A stretch of 64,000 nucleotides of DNA. Source: Deltaproteobacteria bacterium. GTDB lineage: Bacteria; Myxococcota_A; UBA9042; DTJE01. The translations under genes and the position numbers were made by a program. The stretch lies in NCBI GenBank assembly GCA_029555025.1, contig JAKPTZ010000081.1, positions 1-64,000 of the forward strand, read 5' to 3'. Below the pieces are notes generated by a model that saw nothing but the letters and a program-made list of their open reading frames with translations, searched no databases and was not told the origin of the DNA. Position 1 is the stretch's first letter; each line of letters opens with the position of its first letter. Below are positions 55,967-63,771 of this stretch, one piece after another.

Positions 55967-56455
55967 TTAACGCCTGTCGGCCGCCGCACGCCTCAAATCC
56001 TTAAAGAACCGCTTCAACAGTTCGGACGCCTCTTCGGCGCGAACCCCGTGAACCACCTTGCACCTGTGGTTCAGCCTGGAATCGGTCACCGCCGTGTAAA
56101 GGCTTCGAACCGCCCCGGCTTTCGGGTCATCGGCACCGTAAACCAGCGTGCCGATCCGCGAAAGGACTATCGCGCCGGCGCACATTATGCACGGCTCGAG
56201 AGTCACATACAGGGTGGCCGCCCCCAGGTCGAGGCCGGCCCTGGCCGCGCGGCTCAGAACCAGCGCCTCGGCATGGGCCGATGGATCGCCGAACTCGATC
56301 GTCCGGTTGTGATCCGATTCGACGACGTGCCCGTTAATCACAAGTGCCGCCCCGACCGGCACTTCACCGCGATCACCGGCCGCCCGGGCGGCATCGAGGG
56401 CAAACGCCATGAAGTAATCATGGTTTTCAGCCAAGCCGCCACCATCCCCGCGCAT
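55967..56455 (-). CDS. tadA: tRNA adenosine(34) deaminase
   Basis: TadA converts A34 to inosine in tRNA-Arg(ACG). The 162-aa protein has the zinc-deaminase motifs SAHAEALVL (His and catalytic Glu) and LEPCIMCAGAIVLSRI (two Cys), and GEVPVGAALV at the N-terminal side, at the right spacing and length. I chose ATG 56455; the track starts at a TTG six codons earlier, and an internal ATG would remove conserved residues. It lies 27 nt upstream of the tRNA-Ser(GGA) gene on the same strand, so the three may be co-transcribed. Confidence 0.94.
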   Translation of the reverse strand: MRGDGGGLAENHDYFMAFALDAARAAGDRGEVPVGAALVINGHVVESDHNRTIEFGDPSAHAEALVLSRAARAGLDLGAATLYVTLEPCIMCAGAIVLSRIGTLVYGADDPKAGAVRSLYTAVTDSRLNHRCKVVHGVRAEEASELLKRFFKDLRRAAADRR

Positions 56456-56612
56456 GCAAAGAACGCGCCCCAAAAAGCCGGAAGAATTTATCAGAGGCGA
56501 CTTGAAACGTCAACAGAACCTTGCACGGGTCTTGATGAGTGTTTCGAACCAGCGAAGCGAATCGAATGGGCATTCGTCGAGCGTGGGATAACAGGTCGAC
56601 GGCGGTACGTGG

Positions 56613-56618
56613 TATAAG
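56613..56618 (+). promoter_or_regulatory. Extended -10 (TGG-TATAAG) six nt before the start codon
   Basis: TGGTATAAG is followed by acggcc and the ATG at 56625; no ribosome site is visible. Confidence 0.45.
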
Positions 56619-56624
56619 ACGGCC

Positions 56625-57956
56625 ATGGCCTGCATTCCACAGATAATACGGTCGGTCGCGAAGCAGCTCGGCCCGAAGCCCTTGCACATGGATATCATGT
56701 CCGGCGCCGAGACTACCTTTGTCGATTTCCGAAACCAGGCATGGTTCATGGCGGCCAGACTGGTTCGCCTTCCGCCGGTTGACGACGACGGGGTCGCCCT
56801 GATCGGATTTTCCGGCGTCCAGGCGCTTGTGCTGGAGGCTGCGTGCCAGACCGCCAGCCTGGTTCCGTTCTCAATCGCGCCGTCAATTCCCGCCGACGAA
56901 ATCCTTGCGGCGGTTCTGATCTGCCGGTGCAGATGGTTCATCTTATGCGACGACCCGACGTTCGACGCCGGCCTTGTCAGGACAACACTTGAACCCCTGT
57001 CGCATGTCGCCACCGAAATCCCGATCGAACGGCTTCGCCCGCCCCCCGATATCGGCGAAGACGAGCTTGTGGCGATTCTTGAAGATCCTGAAGTTGAAAG
57101 ACGGATTTCCGTTATTGGCCCAAGACACGCGGCGTGCGGACTCGCCCACGTGACGCCCGACGGCAGAACCCAGGTTGTTGCGATTTCCCACGAAGGCCTG
57201 GGCAGCCTTTGCGAATCGCTTCGCACGGAGCTCATGGCTGACGAAAGCGATGTCTGGACTTCGATTTCCGGACTCGAGTCGCCTTTTGCCAGGATCGTCT
57301 GCTGGTACTGCTGCCTTCTTTCCGGTGGAACATACACGGTTGCCCCATTGGGGCGATCCCCTGTCGAGGCACTCTTCCTGACACAACCGACAATCGCCGT
57401 CTGCGATTCCGTCGGCGCCGCCGACATTGAATCAGGACTGATCTCCGAACTCCAACTTCTTGAAGGTGCCAGGGGCAGACTGACCAGATGGGGTTTTCAC
57501 AGGGCAAGGGCCAGAACCGCCGCCGGGACGGAATCGCACGGAATGCTGGACGCTCTTGCCGATCTGGCCGTCGACCGGCTGGTTCGCGATATCCCGGGCG
57601 GCTCCCTTCGGACAATCCTTTGCGACGGAATGAATGATCCGGCAGCTTCCAGGACGACCTTCCAGACGGCGGGCATCGACCTGTGGGAAATCTCGGCACC
57701 GGCGTCCGCCTGCTGCTTCCTGGCTGCGCGCCGTCCCGGCTGTTTTCGTGAAGGCTCGGTCGGCAAGCCACTTCCGGTCACCTCGCTCTTCGTTTCCCCA
57801 AGGGGGGAACTGATGGCTTCGGGGCCTGCAATAATGGTTTCCGAAATGTGCCTTCCCCCCGCCGAATGCCAGGATCTTGACCACGGCAATCTTAAGACCG
57901 GACTTCGCGGAAGGGTCGATGACGAAGGATTCGTTTTCATCGACGGAAGATTGTAG
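56625..57956 (+). CDS. Truncated, ATP-loop-deficient ANL (acyl-CoA synthetase-like) protein
   Basis: The 443-aa protein follows the N-terminal domain of AMP-forming acyl-CoA synthetases: VALIGFSGVQALVLEAACQTASLVPFSI, SHEGLGSLCESLR, GSVGKPLPVTSLFVSPRGELMASGPAIM and finally TGLRGRVDDEGFVFIDGRL, where the chain stops at the hinge. The usual ATP loop (YTSGTTGxPKG) is replaced by AHVTPDGRTQVV, and the whole C-terminal lid that follows the hinge is missing. It is therefore unlikely to activate an acid; it may be a regulatory or binding relic. No frameshift is seen: the codons after the stop do not continue the domain. Its N-terminal CoA/adenylate-like fold is inferred from motifs only. Confidence 0.72.
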   Translation: MACIPQIIRSVAKQLGPKPLHMDIMSGAETTFVDFRNQAWFMAARLVRLPPVDDDGVALIGFSGVQALVLEAACQTASLVPFSIAPSIPADEILAAVLICRCRWFILCDDPTFDAGLVRTTLEPLSHVATEIPIERLRPPPDIGEDELVAILEDPEVERRISVIGPRHAACGLAHVTPDGRTQVVAISHEGLGSLCESLRTELMADESDVWTSISGLESPFARIVCWYCCLLSGGTYTVAPLGRSPVEALFLTQPTIAVCDSVGAADIESGLISELQLLEGARGRLTRWGFHRARARTAAGTESHGMLDALADLAVDRLVRDIPGGSLRTILCDGMNDPAASRTTFQTAGIDLWEISAPASACCFLAARRPGCFREGSVGKPLPVTSLFVSPRGELMASGPAIMVSEMCLPPAECQDLDHGNLKTGLRGRVDDEGFVFIDGRL

Positions 57957-58044
57957 CCTGGATCGCAGGCCGGACTCCCCGACATGCATCGACATCAAGA
58001 CGTTCAATATGCAACGGGTCTGGCAAAGGTAAGCCGAAACTGAA

Positions 58045-59670
58045 TCAATCGGCCGGTGCGCAGTAGTCGCCAACCGTGCTGGTAACGCACTTCATGGTAC
58101 CGGGACAGTCCGGGGTCGCCATGCATCGCTTCATGCACAGCCTTGATCCGCCAACCGTTTCACAGATTGTGGGGAAGGGACACAAATCATCGGCCAGGCA
58201 CGGCATCGTGCAGAACCCGTCGGTACTGCCGGTGAATCCGATGCAGTTCGAGGAATAGCACTCGTCGTCCTGACGACAGTTCGTTCCCGGATCACCAGGA
58301 TCAATCCTGACACAGGACCGGACCCCGGGCTGGAACTTCGTGTCTCCGTACATGCACCTCAGACCCGCCTCCTCCCAGCAGTCGCTTTCGCTGAAAGGAT
58401 CCTCCGGATTCGACGGAACGCACCTGGGAAGACACAATCCCTTCAGACTGTCCTCGTCTGCAAGGGTCATTACGCAAATTGACTGATCCACCGTGCATGT
58501 CGTCGTGCCGCAATTCGCCGTGCAGAATCCAAAAGTCTGCAAACTGCTCTGGCGGCAGATGGCCTTGGTGATCGCGCAATCGGCGTCTGTCGTGCAACGC
58601 CGTCCGGTGAAATCGAAGTCGGTACAGGTTCCAGTGTAGGACACGTTGCACTTCCCGGACTTGCATTCGGTTTCGTTAAGACACTGTTCACCAATCGACT
58701 TGCCAACTGTTCCGGAACCGCAGACCTTCATTGTCTGCCCGGTCAGCGCGCTCTTCATATCGATACACGCGCGGGAAAGCTGACGACTTCCGCCGACACA
58801 ACCCTCATCGCCGTCCTGACAGGCGACCGAATGACCACAATCCTGGCTGTCAACACACGACTTCAGGCAAACTCCGCGGCCCTGAAGCCTGGTACAAGCC
58901 GTGCCCTCCGGACATGGATTCGAAGCGTCGCAACTCAGAACCGCGCAATAACCGCCATCGAAGTTCGGAAGACACCCCATGGCGCCCTGGCAGTGCTCGT
59001 GGGCCTGGCAGGGACCCCCAACTTCGCTGGCCTCGCCGACTTCCATGTAACAGATTGATTTGAAAATGTTTGACGGATCCGGAACAAGCTTGCAGGCATA
59101 TTTGTTGCCAAGCAAATCCACGGTGTCGCGGCAATCGGAAGCCTGCTGGCACGTCACCGTGCAATACGCGCCGTTGGCGCCGGCAGCCAGGTTCATGCAG
59201 GTCGTCCCTTCAGGACATGCCACCCCGTCCTGGCAGCCCGGCATGGCGCAGAAACCACGCGGCCAGGACAGGCACGAACCGTCCGGCCAGCCATCGTTCC
59301 TGCAGACGGCGGCCGTGTTGCAGGCCATGCCGATGTAACCGGCCGGATACTTGTCGGGGTTACCGGTATCTTCTGGCTCGACAAGATCCATGCCGCCAGG
59401 ATCCAGCACGACATCGGTCGGTTCTTCACGATCGTTGCCAGGATCCGAAACGACATCCTGGCTGTCGGAATCGTTGCCGGCGTCGATGACGATAACCACA
59501 TCCTTCTCGATCGGGACGTCGTCCTTGACCCTGCGACAGAAGTCGCCTTCGCGTACCGTTCCCGGGGGACAGACCTTTCCGCCACAACCCGGAAGACCGA
59601 CGAACAGGGCCATCGCAATGATCACGGCCGCGCCGCACCAACTCTTCCGATTGGTCTCAATTCTTTCCAT
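58045..59670 (-). CDS. Cys-rich lipoprotein
   Basis: This 541-aa lipoprotein (lipobox GLPGC, Cys about 29) has an Asp/Val/Pro linker (DAGNDSDSQDVVSDPGND) and then many Cys-rich units such as CQDGVACPEGTTCMN and CRQDDECYSSNCIG. It has the same overall plan as the lipoprotein at 21143, though I see no close copy of it. Disulfide-bonded surface protein is the likely nature; function is unknown. ATG 59670 is chosen over the track's TTG at 59691. It diverges from the zinc-ribbon/GYF gene across about 200 bp. Confidence 0.8.
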   Translation of the reverse strand: MERIETNRKSWCGAAVIIAMALFVGLPGCGGKVCPPGTVREGDFCRRVKDDVPIEKDVVIVIDAGNDSDSQDVVSDPGNDREEPTDVVLDPGGMDLVEPEDTGNPDKYPAGYIGMACNTAAVCRNDGWPDGSCLSWPRGFCAMPGCQDGVACPEGTTCMNLAAGANGAYCTVTCQQASDCRDTVDLLGNKYACKLVPDPSNIFKSICYMEVGEASEVGGPCQAHEHCQGAMGCLPNFDGGYCAVLSCDASNPCPEGTACTRLQGRGVCLKSCVDSQDCGHSVACQDGDEGCVGGSRQLSRACIDMKSALTGQTMKVCGSGTVGKSIGEQCLNETECKSGKCNVSYTGTCTDFDFTGRRCTTDADCAITKAICRQSSLQTFGFCTANCGTTTCTVDQSICVMTLADEDSLKGLCLPRCVPSNPEDPFSESDCWEEAGLRCMYGDTKFQPGVRSCVRIDPGDPGTNCRQDDECYSSNCIGFTGSTDGFCTMPCLADDLCPFPTICETVGGSRLCMKRCMATPDCPGTMKCVTSTVGDYCAPAD

Positions 59671-59837
59671 CGACAAACCACCAGCACTCAAGCAGCGCGG
59701 TTATGATATTCAAAATTCTTACTTATTGCGACGTGAAAATTTCTTGTCACAAGCCACTTAACAATCATATAAACCCCTTGAACGAAAGAATTTTCAGCAA
59801 CCCGCCCTTCAACTTGGAACGGGCGTCCAGCTGGTGC

Positions 59838-59846
59838 TAGAATCCG
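59838..59846 (+). promoter_or_regulatory. Candidate -10 box TAGAATCCG (GltJ-like gene)
   Basis: TGC-TAGAATCCG is an extended -10; TTGGAA lies 18 bp upstream (59814-59819). It is 26-28 bp before the start at 59872. Confidence 0.5.
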
Positions 59847-59871
59847 TGCCTGCGGAGGCTTTTTTGCCGAA

Positions 59872-61398
59872 ATGAGATTCAACTGTACAAACTGCAACAA
59901 GATTTACGAAATCGATCCAGGCCTGATCCAGGGCAACGCGGTCATGTTCACCTGCCGCAAGTGCGGACAGCAACTGGTAATCAGGAAAAGCGACAGGCCT
60001 GAGGATGCCGTCATCCCCGCCGGAAAGCCTGGCGACCGGATCAAAAGCTTCACCCAGGAAATTTCAAAGGTAACGAAAGGCAAGATATCCGCGCTGACGA
60101 CGCCGCACGCCCTGCGTCGCGAAAACCCGCCTGCATGGTACGTTACCGCGATGGGCCGGCGGCAGGGTCCCCTTGGTGACCTTGCGCTGATTGATCTGCT
60201 GTCGTCGGGCAAGATTCTTCCGGCCACGTACGCCTGGCGAAAGTCCATGACCGAATGGGTTCGAATCAAGGATATACCGGAACTTGCCGATGTCCTGGCC
60301 GAGGCAATCCGCAAGAATCCGGAAGTCGGTGCCCGGATCAACGACAAGTCAAGCTTAAGTGCGGCCCGAGTACGCTCGAGAAGCGACGTCGCCGATCTTG
60401 ATTCGTCGGTTCACAGACAGGAAGTCCCTTCAGGCTCGCTCGCCGACGACCTTTATGAGGGGCTTGGATCCGGCCCGATCGATCCGAGAAATTCAACAAT
60501 CCTTCAGCACGAGGAATCTCCGCTGGAGGACGACGAACAGCCTTCAAGGGATCCTGCGCGTGCCGCAACGGTGCCTCACATGCGTTCGATTGACTGGGGC
60601 GAGGAAATCCAGGACACGCTGCGTCACCAGACTGTCAAGACGCGGCCCTTCAAGCGTCACGACACAGCACCAATCAATCTGGCTCTTCTTCGCCGTGAAC
60701 GGTTGAACACCCGAATCGCGCTGATCGTAATGATCAGCTTGATTTCGCTGGCCGCAATCGCTGCCGGCGTGGTTGTGGCGATACATTTCATCGACAGCGG
60801 GACATCCATTTCGCACCAGGCGGCTATTCCGGCCAGGCCGGCCGCGGCCCGCAGGAACTTCGACTCCGTCCCGGCAGACGGCCCGGCTGCGGTTCCGGTT
60901 CGTGAACCCGAGGCCAGTCCCCCCGTCCCGGCGCCGACGCCAGTTCCCACCCAGGAGCCGCCGGCCCAGCAGCAGCCGCCGACACAACAGGAACCAACGG
61001 CTCAGCAGCAACCGCCGGCCCAGCAGCAACCGCCGGCTCAGCAGCAACCGCCGGCTCAGCAGCAACCGCCGACGGTTCGGCTGCCACTTCCTTCGGTTGG
61101 TTCAACTGTGGTTGTTGACAGCGGCGACATCGGGCTCGACGAGTTGAAATCGTTCGTCGCATCTCAGATTCCCGCTATATCGGGATGCCGTTCGAAGCTG
61201 ATTCACCAGACCGACGCATCGATTGCGCTGGAGCTTTCATTCACCCTCGCGACCTCCGGCAGGACTGAAAAGGTTCTTGCGCGTGCGGTGGGGATGGACG
61301 AGCCACGATTGACCGGATGCGTCGAACAGGTCGTCTCGAGTTGGGAATTCGACCAGCGTTCCTACCCTGTCAGCTTTTCAGGCACGCTGGCGCTTTGA
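59872..61398 (+). CDS. Zinc-ribbon / GYF_2 / AgmX-PglI C-terminal protein (GltJ-like)
   Basis: The 508-aa protein has an MJ0042-type zinc ribbon (C5xxC8 and C28xxC31), a GYF_2 domain (about 85-135, WYVTAMGRRQGPL... MTEWVRIKDIPEL), a disordered charged region, one membrane helix (about 279-305), a Pro/Gln repeat (six or more PPAQQQ units, encoded by an 18-nt DNA repeat) and an AgmX/PglI TonB-like domain (about 420-508). This is the order described for Myxococcus GltJ/AgmX, an inner-membrane gliding motor protein whose zinc ribbon and GYF parts face the cytoplasm. No other motility gene is nearby, so a different energy-transducing role is possible. The ATG has GGAGG about 13 nt upstream. Confidence 0.8.
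   Translation: MRFNCTNCNKIYEIDPGLIQGNAVMFTCRKCGQQLVIRKSDRPEDAVIPAGKPGDRIKSFTQEISKVTKGKISALTTPHALRRENPPAWYVTAMGRRQGPLGDLALIDLLSSGKILPATYAWRKSMTEWVRIKDIPELADVLAEAIRKNPEVGARINDKSSLSAARVRSRSDVADLDSSVHRQEVPSGSLADDLYEGLGSGPIDPRNSTILQHEESPLEDDEQPSRDPARAATVPHMRSIDWGEEIQDTLRHQTVKTRPFKRHDTAPINLALLRRERLNTRIALIVMISLISLAAIAAGVVVAIHFIDSGTSISHQAAIPARPAAARRNFDSVPADGPAAVPVREPEASPPVPAPTPVPTQEPPAQQQPPTQQEPTAQQQPPAQQQPPAQQQPPAQQQPPTVRLPLPSVGSTVVVDSGDIGLDELKSFVASQIPAISGCRSKLIHQTDASIALELSFTLATSGRTEKVLARAVGMDEPRLTGCVEQVVSSWEFDQRSYPVSFSGTLAL
60990..61075 (+). repeat. 18-nt tandem repeat coding PPAQQQ
   Basis: The unit gctcagcagcaaccgccg recurs four to five times in a row with third-base changes, inside the linker of the GltJ-like gene. 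Copy number may vary between strains. Confidence 0.85.
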
Positions 61399-61495
61399 TT
61401 CGAGGTTTGTCCCGGACAGCGGAAGTCCGGTGCAGGCCACTGGAATTGTTGCCAGTGCATGCCTTTTGAGCCTGTCTTTATTCGCATTTATTTTG

Positions 61496-61504
61496 TAGAA
61501 TCCG
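61496..61504 (+). promoter_or_regulatory. Candidate -10 box TAGAATCCG (ASH lipoprotein gene)
   Basis: TAGAATCCG lies 32 bp before the start at 61536, the same nonamer as at 13017 and 59838. The -35 is not clear. Confidence 0.4.
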
Positions 61505-61535
61505 CTGGAAGTTTTTCCGGAGCCCGAGGTCAGAC

Positions 61536-63710
61536 ATGACGAGATTCAAGACGCTTGCGATTATTCTGGTGCTTGCATCCACTTTCGGCCCCGGTTGTTC
61601 CGGGTCCAAGGTTCAGGTAACCCCGCAGATTACAATCAGTCCCACGGTAACGAACATCCAGATGGGCGCAACCTACAACATCAGGATTGCGAACTCCGGC
61701 GATGGCGACCTTATCGTCTCGGGATTTGAGATCGGCGGCGACACATGCACCGGCGGCGGTTTTGCATTTTCGGTCGATCTTGGGGAAGCCGAGCTTCCGG
61801 TAACGATTGCACCGCCCGGATCGGAAGGCGACGTGAACCCGATGTGGTTCGACATCGTCGTTCGGCATGACGATCCTTCGCAGAGTTGCCCCGCGACCGC
61901 AACACTTACAATCAGTTCAAACGATCCGACGCAGCCCAGGATGGTTCTCCAGCTTACGCGGACTTCGACGGAACCGAACATCATCGCCGAGCCGAATCCG
62001 CTGGATCTGGGATTCGTACCGGTCGGAACCATTCCGGCGTCCGATTACATCCTCGTTCAGAACACCGGGCTTGATGATCTGGAAATCACGAAGCTTGAAG
62101 TAATTCCTCTTTCGGAAGGTTTCTCATTCACATGGCCATGCGTCCGCAACCCGGACACTTCGGTCACGGCCCCCTGGGGACTTGACCCGGATTCCCGCAT
62201 AACGGTTTCCATGGTCGCGAATCCGGCCGATCGCCTGGTTCTGGACGGGGACGTCTGCCTGGAGCCTCTGATCGTCAAACCCGCCGAGTCGCTCTCGATT
62301 CCGGTGTTCTACACGGCAATCGCTCCGAACCCCGCAAAGGCGGAATTCCGTTTCCACAGCAATGATCCGGACTATGACAGCACGAAGGGTGACGCATACA
62401 CGGTCACGGTTCAGGCCAACATGAGCGGCCCGTGCATCCAGGTTCTGCCGAATCCGATCGAATTCGGGTCGAACATTGCGACGACCGCCGTCAAGGGAGT
62501 TCCGGTCGTGATCACGAACTGCGGCGATGAACCCCTTGAAATCACATCCATCCGGAAGGAAGGCGACAACTGCGCGGAATTCAGCTTCGACCTTACTGGA
62601 ACGGGCGAATTCGACAGCACGCACCCGCTGGTCATCCAGCCCGGTGTTTCCATCAGCATCATCGCGAAATATACCCCGGTCGATATCAGCCCCAAGGACT
62701 CGGAAAACATGTTCATTCCGGACGAATGCCTGATGGTGGTTGACAACAATTCCGCCAGGCAGTCGGTCGAGATACCGATGTCCGGCGTCGGCACGGAAGC
62801 GGAATGTGCCGTATGTCAGTTTGTCATGATGGAAGGCGGGATCCAGCTTGGCGAAAACGCCCAGGTGCTGCCCCAGGTCGTCATTGAGATGGTGAACCAC
62901 AGCTACGACCCGACCATTGGCGGCGGCATCAAGTCTTACAACTGGACTGTCAAGCAGCCCGGCGAATCGGCCCAGGTGTTCAATCCAACTTCGACCTGGG
63001 ACAATCCGACATTCCAGCCCAACGTTGTCGGGGACTACGAATTCTGCCTGGAAGTTTTCAACAACGACGGCTGTTCCGACAGTTGCTGCAAGTCGATTGA
63101 AGTCGTTCCGCCGGAAGGCCTTCACATCGAACTGACCTGGAATACTCCGTCGGATCCGGATCAGACGGATCAGTGCGGGCCCGGTGTCGTTTTCAACAAT
63201 TGCGGCGCCGACCTTGACCTGCACATCGTCCACCCGCTTGCCGGCCAGGGCGGCATGACGCTCGATCCCGAAACCGGCTCGCCTTACGGATTCTTTGACC
63301 CGACGTGGGACTGCGTCGGCTGGTCCAATCCGCACCCCGTGTGGGACAAGGAAAACCAGGGCGATCCGTTGTACCAGCCCAACTTCGACCTGGACGACAC
63401 CGACGGGGCCGGGCCTGAAAACTTCACTTACACAAGGCCGGATCCCAAGTACTCGACTACAAACCCGAACTGCTACAAGGTTGGCGTCCATTATTATGAC
63501 GACCACACTTTCGGGAAGTCGTACCCGACGGTGAAGATATTCATCAACGGCGAGGAGCCCATTTCGGTTACGCTCGGCTCCGGCATGTCGATGCTGGACA
63601 TGTGGGACGTGGGACGCGTCTGCTACTACGGCAGCCCCGTCTTCGTTGAGCGCAAGAACACAAACGGCAGCCCGCACATCATCCCGAACTACGCGGTTCC
63701 GTGGTTCTGA
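61536..63710 (+). CDS. ASH-domain lipoprotein with PKD and YfaP-like C-terminal domains
   Basis: The 724-aa lipoprotein (lipobox FGPGC, Cys about 20) has ASH units (NPLDLGFVPVGTIPASDYILVQNTG; NPIEFGSNIATTAVKGVPVVITNCG), a PKD-like domain (about 435-530, KSYNWTVKQPGES, YEFCLEVFNND) and a C-terminal domain with LHIELTWNTPSD, ADLDLHIVHP, DLDDTDGAGPENF and KVGVHYYDDHTFGKSYP. Its order and several motifs are the same as in the gene at 49077, so they are paralogs separated by about 10 kb in opposite orientation. A role as a surface adhesin or scaffold is inferred. The ATG has gaGGtcagac before it. Confidence 0.8.
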   Translation: MTRFKTLAIILVLASTFGPGCSGSKVQVTPQITISPTVTNIQMGATYNIRIANSGDGDLIVSGFEIGGDTCTGGGFAFSVDLGEAELPVTIAPPGSEGDVNPMWFDIVVRHDDPSQSCPATATLTISSNDPTQPRMVLQLTRTSTEPNIIAEPNPLDLGFVPVGTIPASDYILVQNTGLDDLEITKLEVIPLSEGFSFTWPCVRNPDTSVTAPWGLDPDSRITVSMVANPADRLVLDGDVCLEPLIVKPAESLSIPVFYTAIAPNPAKAEFRFHSNDPDYDSTKGDAYTVTVQANMSGPCIQVLPNPIEFGSNIATTAVKGVPVVITNCGDEPLEITSIRKEGDNCAEFSFDLTGTGEFDSTHPLVIQPGVSISIIAKYTPVDISPKDSENMFIPDECLMVVDNNSARQSVEIPMSGVGTEAECAVCQFVMMEGGIQLGENAQVLPQVVIEMVNHSYDPTIGGGIKSYNWTVKQPGESAQVFNPTSTWDNPTFQPNVVGDYEFCLEVFNNDGCSDSCCKSIEVVPPEGLHIELTWNTPSDPDQTDQCGPGVVFNNCGADLDLHIVHPLAGQGGMTLDPETGSPYGFFDPTWDCVGWSNPHPVWDKENQGDPLYQPNFDLDDTDGAGPENFTYTRPDPKYSTTNPNCYKVGVHYYDDHTFGKSYPTVKIFINGEEPISVTLGSGMSMLDMWDVGRVCYYGSPVFVERKNTNGSPHIIPNYAVPWF

Positions 63711-63771
63711 TTCCATCCAGTGCCCATGTCTGCTATCCTCTCGTGCAGTCCCTGATTGACGGTGCCTTATC

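Noticed and set aside
57957-58044. Frameshifted C-terminal lid of the ANL-like gene
   Set aside because: None of the frames after the stop codes for the expected K-E-L-I... or G-containing lid motifs, and the next gene begins on the other strand at 58045.
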